A DNA stretch of 64,000 bases, taken from assembly GCA_037367405.1 (NCBI GenBank), contig JAZKJV010011400.1, positions 5,950,501 to 6,014,500 on the forward strand, read 5' to 3'. Source of the stretch: Ottelia alismoides (lineage: Eukaryota; Streptophyta; Magnoliopsida; Alismatales; Hydrocharitaceae). The translations under genes were made by a program, and so were the position numbers. A model generated the notes under the pieces. That model ran no database searches. It had not been told where the DNA came from and worked only from the letters and a program-made list of their open reading frames with translations. Shown here piece by piece: positions 52,253-60,954 of this stretch. The stretch's first letter is position 1, and the number at the start of each line of letters is the position of its first letter.

Positions 52253-54070
52253 CTACTTGGTCAAGCCCATGAAGAAGCTGAAGACCTGGCGGTCGTCGGT
52301 GTCGGCGTACTTGACGGGGAAAGCAAAGTCGAAGGCCAGCGGGGCAGGGCCCAGGGCTGGCACGCTGACGCGAATACCAAATCCCGGCGCGATTCGATAA
52401 TCGTCCCAGGCGATGTTCGTGTCGCGCGAGATCGCACCGTAATCGCAGAACAGTATCCCGCGCAACATATCATCGGCGGTGAGCGGAAAGAGATACTCCA
52501 AGCTGCCCAGCGCCATGATGCGACCACCCACTTGCAGGTCAGCCGTCTTGGGGCTGGCACCGCGGAACGAGAAGCCGCGCAGCGTACTGTAACCACCGGC
52601 AAAGAAGTTATCGAACAGCGGTGTATCGCTGCCTGTAATGCCTGCTCGCCAGGTCGATGCCAAGGTGTGACGACCACCGCCATCAGCCCGTTCACGCAGC
52701 AGGAAGTAACGACTGAAGTTGATCTGGCCGCGCGGATAGTCGAACTCGCCGAAGGTCTGATCGTAGATCAACTCCAGCAAGTGGCCTTCGGTAGCCATGA
52801 ACACGCTGTCGCGAGTATCGTGGGCCAGTCGTACGCGTCCGGTATACACGTCATTGCTACCCAGGACTCGTTCCAGTTCGGGTACGCCCCGCACACGTGG
52901 ATCGCGAATCTCGACGTCCTGCAGATTCAACTCGGTAGTCAGTGACAGAGCTTGATTGATGTCGTAACTGAGCGCCAAACGGCCGCCCAATCGCTGTTCG
53001 GTCCAATCGCGGAACTGGCGCGTGAACAAGAAGCCACCGACGCCGAACCCGATACGCGAGTAACCAAACAAGTGAGGCTGAGTAAAGTTGACGGTGTAGC
53101 GCTGGACGTTGGTACCGGGCATCAATTCAGCCCGGAAGTTCTGACCACCCCCTCGAAACGCGCGGCCACCAAACAGGTCACCCCAGCGTTCCGGAAAGCG
53201 ACGCCAATCGAAGTTGCGTTCGTCGATAATCACCTGGCCGGCCAGACCCAAATCGCTGTTTACCGAACCACCCAGCACGATACGACCCGTGCGAGCCTCT
53301 TGCGCATATACAACCACTGGTGCTTCGCGAATGCGAGGTTGATAGGGCGTGGGCGTCAACAAATCTTGATTGCCAGCCAGTCCACCTGGAGGCACAGAGC
53401 CAGGGGCCAACGCTGCGTAGGTGCCACCTTGCGGATCGACACTGCCAGTGACTCCCGGTGCTACCTGGTACTGCGAAACCGTATCGGGTACGTAGGTTCC
53501 AGGAGCTCCATAACCAACTGCATTGGGCGCTGGTGCTGCGTAGGCCGGCGGCGCAGGCAGGGCACTGGAACTGTTGATCTGCACACCGCTGGACTGCGAA
53601 TTGACAAACGGCGCGTTGCTCTGGCTAGTACCTACCGCGCCATATCCAGGCTGAGCAAAACCAGGCTGGGCATAACCTGGTTGAGCATAACCAGGTTGTG
53701 CATAACCGTTGGGGGCATATGCGTTCTGGTTTGGATTGTAGCCTGGTGGAGGGCTGCTGTAGTCAGGCGGAGCTGGTGGAACGGGTATGCCGCTGTACTG
53801 AGCCGGCGGATATTGACCGCTGGGCAAATTGGGACTGGTGACCGAAGCGGGCCGAGTATAGGGCGGTGGTTGTGTAGCTTGTGTTTGAGCAGCTTGCGGC
53901 TGACTACTTTGCAATCGCGATTGCTCGAGATAGCGATTGTTCTGTGCGTAGCCACTGTATTGTGCTTGGGCCAGCGATAGCGGCCAGCCTGCGATAGCCA
54001 CTGGTATCAGCCAGCGCATCACCAGTTTCCGCGGTACCTTGGCAACCGATCTGAGACCAGCTCTGTGCAT
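52253..54070 (-). CDS. BamA/Omp85-type outer-membrane beta-barrel protein lacking POTRA domains
   Basis: About 605 residues from the ATG at 54070; the frame extends to a TTG at 54166, and the ATG at 54019 is another candidate, so the start is uncertain. The N-terminus holds an export signal ending SLAQAQ. The next ~230 residues are low complexity (Tyr, Pro, Gln, Ala, Gly), including YAQPGYAQPGYAQPG. The last ~350 residues are an Omp85 barrel: RFPERWGDLFGGRAFRGGGQ, GLAQ-type strands, DTRDSVFMATEGHLLELIYD, GGYSTLRGFSFRG (the loop-6 RGF motif) and a final strand QVFSFFMGLTK. The POTRA domains are encoded by the gene just upstream. Likely BamA barrel role: folding outer-membrane proteins. Confidence 0.88.
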   Translation of the reverse strand: MHRAGLRSVAKVPRKLVMRWLIPVAIAGWPLSLAQAQYSGYAQNNRYLEQSRLQSSQPQAAQTQATQPPPYTRPASVTSPNLPSGQYPPAQYSGIPVPPAPPDYSSPPPGYNPNQNAYAPNGYAQPGYAQPGYAQPGFAQPGYGAVGTSQSNAPFVNSQSSGVQINSSSALPAPPAYAAPAPNAVGYGAPGTYVPDTVSQYQVAPGVTGSVDPQGGTYAALAPGSVPPGGLAGNQDLLTPTPYQPRIREAPVVVYAQEARTGRIVLGGSVNSDLGLAGQVIIDERNFDWRRFPERWGDLFGGRAFRGGGQNFRAELMPGTNVQRYTVNFTQPHLFGYSRIGFGVGGFLFTRQFRDWTEQRLGGRLALSYDINQALSLTTELNLQDVEIRDPRVRGVPELERVLGSNDVYTGRVRLAHDTRDSVFMATEGHLLELIYDQTFGEFDYPRGQINFSRYFLLRERADGGGRHTLASTWRAGITGSDTPLFDNFFAGGYSTLRGFSFRGASPKTADLQVGGRIMALGSLEYLFPLTADDMLRGILFCDYGAISRDTNIAWDDYRIAPGFGIRVSVPALGPAPLAFDFAFPVKYADTDDRQVFSFFMGLTK

Positions 54071-54234
54071 GAGCCAATCAGCCCATGGGGCCAACGCACT
54101 GGCCAGCGGATAGGGCTGGCCAGCGGCCTCGGTGGTATGCTGATCGGGATGAATGGTGGAGCTCAAGGCTACGGTCTCTGTTTGGCGTGCACTTGGTAGC
54201 GAATCACGGACGGTGACGAGCTATAGCAAAAACA

Positions 54235-55647
54235 CTATTGGCGAGGCAATGGAGGTGGCAGCGTTTCTTCCTCTTCCTCGAGTTGCTCTGGCTGCAGGAC
54301 TTCAATGCGCGGTGGTTCTCCCAGCGCCGGGTTGGCTTCGAAGATCTGCGAAGCCTTCAAGACGCGTTCGGATGACTCCAGCTCGCGCAAGTCGATGATG
54401 CGGCCCTCGCGCAAGCTGACCATGGCAGTGACTACTGAGTGGCGTGTCTGGCTGGAATCGCCTTCCAGTTGCACGATAATCTGTCCAGCCCGATAACGGT
54501 CACCCTCTTGTATGCGATACACCAGGTCCAACTTGTTGGGCTCGTCAGCCAAAAAGTGCGGCTCAGGCGAGATATCCACAAACACAAAACCTTCGCGTCC
54601 ATAGAACTCGTTACGCAACGTGCGCTGGTCGACGCTCATCTTGGTCAAGTTAAACGGATCGCCTTCCCTCAAAGTCAGCGAACCCATGAGCTGCTCGGTG
54701 GTGAAGTATTGGTTGCCGACCACGGTGATATTGCGAACAAAGAATTGCTCGCCTTCATCGACCACAAAGGTGACATACATCCACTTGCCTGTTTCGTCAT
54801 AACGCACGCGATGATTGACACGCGCGCGAAAGTAGCCCAGCGATCGATAGTAAGCCACCAGACGCTGCGTATCCTCTTCGATCTCGTTCAAGTTCGCGCG
54901 GTTCATGATGTAGGCCGTAGCACTACCGCGGGCATCTTTGGATTTGATCTTGGTCTTCAGCAAGGCTGTGCTGAAGACCACATTGCCCTCAAAGCTGATC
55001 TCCCAAATACGCTCAACATCGCCCTCGGAGATCTCGAACCAGATGCGCGTATCGGTCGGCCGATTGCCTTCGCGAACTTGTACGTCGGCATGATTCATGC
55101 CTTTCTCGCGATAGTAGTCAACCAGGCGCATCCGTGCATTTTCCACCGAAAACGGATTGACCGGGTCGCCCTTTTCAATGCCACAGTGCTTTTTCAGTTG
55201 ACGATCATCCAAACGCTGATTGCCATGGAAGATAACTTCGCTGACCAGGTAGTTTTCAGTCACCACCAGGCGAATGTAGACGCCTTCATCTGTCTCGCGC
55301 TCGGAGTGTTCGATCTTGCGAAACAGTTCGGTGCGATAGAGTTCATGAATGTCGGCTTGCAACTGCCGCTGGTCGAATATGCGGTCCGGACGAGTCTGCA
55401 TATGCGAGAGGATCTTGTGTTGGCTGATCTTTTTGTTGCCAACAATTTCGACCCCCAATACCATCTTGCCGTTTTCGACCTGGTTCATTCGCGGGCCACC
55501 GGCTTCCCACATCTTTTCGCGAAAGTCAGGTTCCGCAAACGCCGGGGCAGCATCCCCGCCACCACCGCCGCCCATTTGAGCCTGCGCTGACTGAAAGCCA
55601 CAGCTGCCAATCGCTAGCAGCAGCGTGAATATGCCAACAGACCGCAT
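54235..55647 (-). CDS. POTRA-only BamA-like protein (five POTRA domains)
   Basis: 470 residues. An N-terminal signal contains AIGSC (Cys16), a possible lipobox. Then come five successive POTRA-like units, each opening with a V.G N/K pattern: MVLGVEIVGNKKISQHKIL (~62), VSEVIFHGNQRLDDRQLKK (~136), IWEISFEGNVVFSTALL (~214), VRNITVVGNQYFTTEQLMG (~304) and AGQIIVQLEGDSSQTRHS (~387). A Glu/Pro-rich tail (EEEEETLPPPLPRQ) takes the place where a barrel should begin, and the stop is clean. The barrel follows as a separate gene on the same strand. E. coli BamA also has five POTRAs but in one chain. Confidence 0.9.
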   Translation of the reverse strand: MRSVGIFTLLLAIGSCGFQSAQAQMGGGGGGDAAPAFAEPDFREKMWEAGGPRMNQVENGKMVLGVEIVGNKKISQHKILSHMQTRPDRIFDQRQLQADIHELYRTELFRKIEHSERETDEGVYIRLVVTENYLVSEVIFHGNQRLDDRQLKKHCGIEKGDPVNPFSVENARMRLVDYYREKGMNHADVQVREGNRPTDTRIWFEISEGDVERIWEISFEGNVVFSTALLKTKIKSKDARGSATAYIMNRANLNEIEEDTQRLVAYYRSLGYFRARVNHRVRYDETGKWMYVTFVVDEGEQFFVRNITVVGNQYFTTEQLMGSLTLREGDPFNLTKMSVDQRTLRNEFYGREGFVFVDISPEPHFLADEPNKLDLVYRIQEGDRYRAGQIIVQLEGDSSQTRHSVVTAMVSLREGRIIDLRELESSERVLKASQIFEANPALGEPPRIEVLQPEQLEEEEETLPPPLPRQ

Positions 55648-55741
55648 GGGAAACGCATCCTTGCTGAGTTCCGAAACCGCCTCGCTACCGAGGTCGCCAG
55701 CGGGGTAAATAGCAAATACAGCCCCTCAAAGCAAGGCGAGC

Positions 55742-55858
55742 TGTAGCTTGGCCACTCTTGGCCGAGGTTGGTTGCCATGACGCGTGGGGGGGATGGGGTC
55801 GACGCGGCGCGTCGAGAATACGTTTTCCGACGCAGGCGCGTCAGGCTACGTCGGGCTA
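55742..55858. repeat. Intergenic repeats: TAGCTTGGCCACTC phrase and GC-rich palindromes
   Basis: 55742-55763 repeats the TAGCTTGGCCACTCTTGGCCGA phrase of 41908-41930. 55779-55858 is a copy of the ACGCG/CGCGT element (gacgcggcgcgtcgagaata, ccgacgcaggcgcgtcaggc). Upstream of the DUF1684 gene. Confidence 0.65.
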
Positions 55859-55890
55859 CACTTGTCTCGGATGCGGATTATCATATCGGC

Positions 55891-56775
55891 ATGAAAACTA
55901 TCATTTACGCTTTGGTCCTCTGCTGCAGTACGGGTGCTTGGGTGTCGGCTGATGATTACGAAGATCAAATCCGTCGCTGGCGGAATGATCACGAGGAAAA
56001 GTTCAAATCGCTCGGCGGTTGGCTGGCGCTAACGGGCCATTACTGGCTCTCACCCGGCGAGAATCGCTTCGGCTCTCAGTCCGACCTCCCAGTCGTGCTC
56101 CAGGCCGATGCAGCCGGCGACACGCAAGGCATCATCACTGTCACGGACAAACACGTTACCTTCCAAGTAACGCAAGGTGATGACCTGCTGCTGAACGATC
56201 AACCGGTTCGCTCCGGAACGCTGCGCATCGAACCCGGTCAGGCTGAAATCAATAGCCCGGACAAGCTGCAACTGGGCACTCGTCTCACACTGCAATTGGT
56301 TCGCCGAACCGGCAAGTTGGCAATCCGTGTACGGGACAGTCAGAGCCCATCGATCCGTCAGTTTCAAGGCAAGAAGTGGTTCCCTATCCAACCCAAATAC
56401 CGCGTCCAAGCGACTTTCCAGCCACTCGACCAGCCCAAGCTGATCAAGATCGTCAACATCCGCGGTGCTGAACTCGAATTGCCTCTGGCCGGCACGTTGA
56501 CCTTTCAGCTCGATGGCCAGCAGATCACGGTCGATGCCCTGCTGGAAGAGCCCGATAGCCTAGCGGTTATCTTCAAAGATCAAACTTGCGGCAAGTCGAC
56601 CTATGGTGCAGGACGATTCGTCGATGTCGCCATGCCCAAGAGTGGCGACACAGTCTGGCTGGACTTCAATCAAGCCTACAGTCCGCCCTGCGCCTGGTCC
56701 CCGCACACGCTTTGCCCACTACCACCCAAACAAAACCATCTCGACGTGGCCATCGAAGCCGGCGAACGACAATAG
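55891..56775 (+). CDS. Secreted DUF1684 domain protein
   Basis: 294 residues from the ATG at 55891. A longer frame from 55768 reads repeat DNA and is rejected, since the signal peptide (MKTIIYALVLCCSTGAWVSA) starts here. DUF1684 hallmarks: IRRWRNDHEEKFKSLGGWLA, LTGHYWLSPGENRFGSQSD, KKWFPIQPKYRVQATFQPLD, STYGAGRFVDVAMPKSGD and a C-terminal LDFNQAYSPPCAWSPHTLCP followed by LPPKQNHL. The last motif (N.ayNPyCay...ytCPlPP.eN.L) is the most conserved. The biochemical role of the family is not settled. Monocistronic, followed by a convergent small gene. Confidence 0.93.
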   Translation: MKTIIYALVLCCSTGAWVSADDYEDQIRRWRNDHEEKFKSLGGWLALTGHYWLSPGENRFGSQSDLPVVLQADAAGDTQGIITVTDKHVTFQVTQGDDLLLNDQPVRSGTLRIEPGQAEINSPDKLQLGTRLTLQLVRRTGKLAIRVRDSQSPSIRQFQGKKWFPIQPKYRVQATFQPLDQPKLIKIVNIRGAELELPLAGTLTFQLDGQQITVDALLEEPDSLAVIFKDQTCGKSTYGAGRFVDVAMPKSGDTVWLDFNQAYSPPCAWSPHTLCPLPPKQNHLDVAIEAGERQ

Positions 56776-56806
56776 GTATTGCCGATTGATCGTCTGTACA
56801 GAGCGA

Positions 56807-57079
56807 TCAAGCCGCGTTAGAGCGTGGAGCGGATCCCTGTTCGTAGGCCGACCAGAGCAAACGGCAACTGGCTAGCGTTTCGGGAAAATTGGCTAATGCC
56901 AGCAGCCTGGTGACCAGCTCTTGGGACACCACATCGATGACCGCTGTCTCACCCAGGTTGTGTGGCAGGTCTTGCGGGTAAATCTCGCGCCAATAGTAAT
57001 CGCCCAGCGGCTGCTGGTCACATGCAGGTGCGGCTGCCAGCAGTTGATCATGCTCGTCAAATAACACGGCCAGATACAT
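56807..57079 (-). CDS. Small hypothetical protein
   Basis: 90 residues, not recognised. It begins MYLAVLFDEHDQLLAAAPAC, has YYWREIYPQDLPHNLGETAV and an amphipathic C-terminal part (LVTRLLALANFPETLASCRL). GGAG lies 8 bases before the ATG, and amino-acid composition looks coding and cytoplasmic. An overlapping 136-codon frame on the same strand (56893-57303) is Arg/Cys-rich and runs over the gap and the S46 gene end, so it is rejected. It lies downstream of the S46 peptidase gene on the same strand and may be co-transcribed. Confidence 0.55.
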   Translation of the reverse strand: MYLAVLFDEHDQLLAAAPACDQQPLGDYYWREIYPQDLPHNLGETAVIDVVSQELVTRLLALANFPETLASCRLLWSAYEQGSAPRSNAA

Positions 57080-57239
57080 CGTTGTCGCTCCATTGACTTA
57101 ACGAGTGTTCGCGCAGGCTCGCAGCACGCTGGCGGCCAGCCAGTGAACGGCTTGCCGCTAGCGCCCGTGCATCCGGAAATACAGATTTTTGGTGACGGTC
57201 GCCAGATCGATTTGCGTTTGAATTGAGCTTGAACTCGGC

Positions 57240-59384
57240 TCACATTTTGACGCCCATCTCCTGCAGCAAATGCTCTGCGCCGTACACCTTGCCGGTGATC
57301 CACAAGCAGTAGCGAATGTCAACACCAATCGACCGGCTGTAGCTCGAATTCCAGGCAAAATCGTTGATGGTGGCTTCAAATGCGCGGTCGAAATTCACAC
57401 CGACCAACTGGCCGCGCGCGTTCATCACGGGGCTGCCCGAGTTCCCGCCGGTGGTGTCCGTATCGTACAGAATCGCCACCGGTACCTGGTCCAGCTGGGG
57501 ATGCACAAACGGTCCGAAGTCGCCGCTGGCATACTTCTGCCGCACCAGCTCTGGAGTGATAAAGGGTTCCTCACCGGTGGTCTTGTCGATGACACCTTTC
57601 AGCGTCGTCACCGGCGTCTTGATCACGCCATCTTCGGGTGAGTAACTGCGAATGCGACCGAAGGTCATTCGCAAGGTTGCGTTGGCATCAGGCACGAAGT
57701 TCTTGCTCAAGAACTGCTGCTTGACTTCGACCAGCTCGCCATACGACTTGTCCAACTGGCCAGCTCGCTCTTTGCCCAATTGACGGAACTGCACATAGTG
57801 AGGATAGAGTTGGCTCATCAATTTCAGGACCGGGTCGCCTGAGGCGACCAGCTGCTCAGGCTTCATCTTCAAACACTGGTCGACGAACTCGACCTGTCCC
57901 AATTTTGTCTGGTCCAGTAGTTCACTGGCTTTGGCGCTAATGGCCGAGCGGTCCTCCAGCAGTTTATCCAGTCCCGCCATTCTGCGCGCTTGCGGCACTT
58001 GTTCCAGTCGCTCGAGCATGCCGCTCAAGATCAGTTTGTCCACTGGCAGATGCAGATCGTTAACGTTCAAACGCAACGTCTTGACCGTCTGGTCAAAGTT
58101 TCGCTCCATGTACGCCGGTTCGCGTTCCAGATCATCCTTCAGGCGCTCGTGGGCCGCATCGGTCAAGGTGAAAGCAATCGCCAAGGTACGACTGGCTTGC
58201 GGCAAGGCTTCGAAGTTCAATTCAAAGTCAGCTCGCTCGGTTAACTGCTGGTAGACCTGGTCGATTTGGCTCAAAGTCGAACCGTACCTGGCTTGACGCT
58301 CTGCGTCGCTGGCGATGTATTGCTGCATGTCATGCTCTTCGCGCTGGCGCGTGGCCGCGATCGAGGCGCGTTTCATGCCTTTCAGTTGACCGCGAGCGCG
58401 TTTCTCGACGTTGGCCAGGCTGCGGATCTGCGCGGCCAGTTTCAGTGCCACGGCGCGGTCATCTTTACCGGCGGCCTCCAGGTAAGCGATTTGCCAGGCG
58501 TACAGTTTGGCGACGAATGGCAAGCGAACGTGTTCTTCGTAGTTCAAGAAGCTGGCCGTTTTGTGTCGCGAGGTGCGGCCAGGGTAGCCGAGGATAAACA
58601 CAAAGTCGCCTTCGTTAGCCCCTTGCGGAGCAACTTGAATGAAGCGTTTGGGTTTGTACGGCACATTGTTCTCGGAATAATCCGCGCTGCTGCCATCGGG
58701 TGCGGTGTAGGCTCGCATGAAAGAAAAGTCACCCGTGTGCCGGGGCCATTCCCAGTTATCGACTTCGCCACCAAAGTTTCCGACCGCCGCGGGTGGTGCA
58801 AATACCAACCGCACATCTTTCAGATAGGTATACAAAAACAGCACATACGTTTTGCCCGTGAACATCTCGGCCACTTCGGCGCGCATGCCCGGGTTCTTGC
58901 TCTCCGCTTCTTTCTCCAACTCTTTGCGTCGGCGCTCGATCGCTTTGGTGCGTTCCAGGAAGCTCATCTTCTCATTGACAGCGGCCAGCACTTGAGGCGA
59001 GATATCGGCATACGATTCCGTGATGCGAACCGTGTAGCCGGTGGCAGGTATTTCATCGCGATGCGTCTTGGCCTGAAAGCCATTGGCCAGGTAATCATGC
59101 TGTGTGGTACTGGCCGTTTGAATCGCGCCGTAGGCGCAGTGATGGTTGGTGATGATCAGACCATCGGGTGAGACAAACGAACCGGTGCAACCATTGACCC
59201 GGCAGATACCATCCAGCAGACAAGTACCGTTGGGATTGTAGATCTCTTCGGTCGGAATCTCCAAGCCACGACTGCCTAGATTCAACTGACCGATCTGGCT
59301 GATCGGGTACATGCCTTCATCAGCCGCCGCGATCGACCAGGCGAAAACACAGAGGCCCAGCATCGCCCACAAATGGATACGCAT
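57240..59384 (-). CDS. S46 family dipeptidyl-peptidase (DPP7/DPP11-like)
   Basis: 714 residues from the ATG at 59384, which has GGGGAAGG 5 bases upstream; the TTG at 59399 is less likely. A signal peptide (~1-21) precedes MYPISQIGQLNL. The chymotrypsin-like catalytic core is visible: GCTGSFVSPDGLIITNHHCA with the catalytic His in NHHC (~80-83), the Asp expected near VDNWEWPRHTGDFSFMRAYT (~230), and Ser in TGGNSGSPVMNARGQLVGVN (~645). The helical insertion between them (~300-560) is the S46 exopeptidase lid. It removes N-terminal dipeptides from peptides in the periplasm. DPP7 (hydrophobic) versus DPP11 (acidic) specificity cannot be judged by eye. Confidence 0.95.
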   Translation of the reverse strand: MRIHLWAMLGLCVFAWSIAAADEGMYPISQIGQLNLGSRGLEIPTEEIYNPNGTCLLDGICRVNGCTGSFVSPDGLIITNHHCAYGAIQTASTTQHDYLANGFQAKTHRDEIPATGYTVRITESYADISPQVLAAVNEKMSFLERTKAIERRRKELEKEAESKNPGMRAEVAEMFTGKTYVLFLYTYLKDVRLVFAPPAAVGNFGGEVDNWEWPRHTGDFSFMRAYTAPDGSSADYSENNVPYKPKRFIQVAPQGANEGDFVFILGYPGRTSRHKTASFLNYEEHVRLPFVAKLYAWQIAYLEAAGKDDRAVALKLAAQIRSLANVEKRARGQLKGMKRASIAATRQREEHDMQQYIASDAERQARYGSTLSQIDQVYQQLTERADFELNFEALPQASRTLAIAFTLTDAAHERLKDDLEREPAYMERNFDQTVKTLRLNVNDLHLPVDKLILSGMLERLEQVPQARRMAGLDKLLEDRSAISAKASELLDQTKLGQVEFVDQCLKMKPEQLVASGDPVLKLMSQLYPHYVQFRQLGKERAGQLDKSYGELVEVKQQFLSKNFVPDANATLRMTFGRIRSYSPEDGVIKTPVTTLKGVIDKTTGEEPFITPELVRQKYASGDFGPFVHPQLDQVPVAILYDTDTTGGNSGSPVMNARGQLVGVNFDRAFEATINDFAWNSSYSRSIGVDIRYCLWITGKVYGAEHLLQEMGVKM

Positions 59385-59440
59385 AACAACCTTCCCCAAG
59401 TAATCGAAGAATCACGTGAGAAGATTATAGCCAAGCGTAG

Positions 59441-59460
59441 AGCGTCTGTCCTCAGACGCT
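59441..59460. repeat. AGCGTCTG hairpin repeat
   Basis: AGCGTCTGTCCTCAGACGCT, perfect 8-bp stem, just upstream of the S46 peptidase gene start. Third copy of the family at 14439 and 39938. A fragment of the 168-bp family (ggctcgggtggaacctcgcc) lies at about 59558-59579. Confidence 0.62.
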
Positions 59461-59589
59461 GAGCACAGCTACCCCAAGCCTCTGCACACCAACCGCCCAG
59501 ACCGTTGGTGCAGACGTCGACATCCAATGATTCTTTGTCCGCGCTCCCAGCCGAAGGCTCGGGTGGAACCTCGCCCTCCCGCAGCCCGC

Positions 59590-60906
59590 TTACCCCAGCA
59601 ACTCATTAACTACGTTGCCTTCGGACAACTTCAATGGTCTTCCAATGGGTGTCTGAATCTCGACTTCGTGGTCTACCCCCAACGCATGCAGCATGGTAGC
59701 GTGTAAGTCGGCGATGGTGACTGGGTTAGTGGTGTGTTTGACTGGGTCGGTGGCCTGGCTATCTTCCAAACTATTGGAGGTTGCTCCGTAGACGGCGCCG
59801 CGTCGGAAGTTGCCACCAGCCAACAGGGCGCTGAAACCATGGGGCCAGTGATCGCGACCACCGGCCGGATTGATGGCTGGAGTGCGACCGAACTCGCCGC
59901 CACAAAAGACGATCGTGTCGTCCAGCAAGTCGCGTTTGGCCAGTTCCGCCAGCGTCGATGCCAAGGCGGCATCCAACTGTTTGCAGCGAGCCGATTGCAA
60001 TTCGTGGTTCGATATATGCGTATCCCAGCCGGCCAGTTCTACTTCCACGCAGCGGACTCCGCATTCGATCAAACGAATGGCTGCCAGGCAACCGCGACCA
60101 AACGCATCGTCACCGAAGCTAGCCCTCACATCGGCTGCCTCCTTCTTCACATCAAAGGCTGCCAACTGTGAACTGCTCATCATCGAGAGAGCCCGACCGG
60201 TGGCCGCTTGATGCTGGGTGCGCTGGGCATCCAGATTACGCAATCGCCCGCGCTGGAACTCGCCTTCCAGACTGCTCAGCAATGGACCAACGCGTCGTTC
60301 AAAAGCGGGTTTGTCGACATAGCTGACCAGGTTGGGAATCGGCTGAGCTGGGTCTTGCATCTGGAACGCATCGTAGACTGGTCCCAAGTAACCACCCCGC
60401 GCCGGCCATTGACCGGTCATAATTGAAATGTGCCGCGGGATCTCCAGATTCGACTGCTGTTGATGGCACAGCACGGCTCCAATCGACGGATGTACAATCG
60501 TGGGCTCTGGTCGCCAGCCTGTCTTGACGTTATAGGTCGCGCGTTCATGATCGCCTTCCTTGCTGATCATGCTGCGGACCAGGCAAGCGTGATGCATTTG
60601 CTCGGCGGTGCGGGGCAGGGTATCGGCAATCTCCAAGCCTTTGACTGAAGTACTAATCGCTTTGACTTCGCCACCGATCTTGGATCCAGGCTGTGGATCG
60701 AAGGTCTCCAATTGGCTGGGGCCACCGGCCATCCATAGCACTAGCAGTGATTTAGGACGTTGGTTTTTATCACGCTCGGCAGCGATCGCCAGTTTCTCGG
60801 CCAGGCATGTCAGCCACGTCGCCCCGACGGCGGCCCCCAAGCTGAGCATGGCTCCACGCCGAGACATTCGCTCCCAACCTGAACAACTCCACCAATCATT
60901 CTTCAT
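59590..60906 (-). CDS. DUF1501 domain protein
   Basis: 438 residues. The N-terminus has MSRRGAMLSLGAAVGATWLT (from ~14), a twin-arginine-like export signal. The sulfatase/alkaline phosphatase-like fold carries LLVLWMAGGPSQLETFDPQP (~55), RSMISKEGDHERATYNVKTG, HPSIGAVL, GVRCVEVELAGWDTH, and FCGGEFGRTPAINPAGGRDH with HWPHGFSALLAGG, then ATMLHALGVD near the C-terminus. DUF1501 proteins are usually partners of DUF1549/DUF1553 proteins; here the partner is the DUF1549 gene 48 bases upstream, so the two form an operon. The reaction is unknown. Confidence 0.92.
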   Translation of the reverse strand: MKNDWWSCSGWERMSRRGAMLSLGAAVGATWLTCLAEKLAIAAERDKNQRPKSLLVLWMAGGPSQLETFDPQPGSKIGGEVKAISTSVKGLEIADTLPRTAEQMHHACLVRSMISKEGDHERATYNVKTGWRPEPTIVHPSIGAVLCHQQQSNLEIPRHISIMTGQWPARGGYLGPVYDAFQMQDPAQPIPNLVSYVDKPAFERRVGPLLSSLEGEFQRGRLRNLDAQRTQHQAATGRALSMMSSSQLAAFDVKKEAADVRASFGDDAFGRGCLAAIRLIECGVRCVEVELAGWDTHISNHELQSARCKQLDAALASTLAELAKRDLLDDTIVFCGGEFGRTPAINPAGGRDHWPHGFSALLAGGNFRRGAVYGATSNSLEDSQATDPVKHTTNPVTIADLHATMLHALGVDHEVEIQTPIGRPLKLSEGNVVNELLG

Positions 60907-60954
60907 GTTTGTGTCCCTTAATCCCGGATCGGACGCGTCTACGCTCCGAGTGAC

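Noticed and set aside
54439..55590. 383-codon frame antisense to the POTRA protein
   Set aside because: Shadow of five clear POTRA repeats on the minus strand.
52253..55647. BamA broken by a frameshift
   Set aside because: The POTRA gene ends in its own Pro/Glu tail and the barrel gene begins with a separate export signal and a long spacer, so two genes are more likely than one damaged gene. Still worth checking against reads.
56893..57303. 136-codon minus-strand frame overlapping the small gene and the S46 gene end
   Set aside because: Arg/Cys/Trp-rich composition, no RBS, and it overlaps two better-supported frames.
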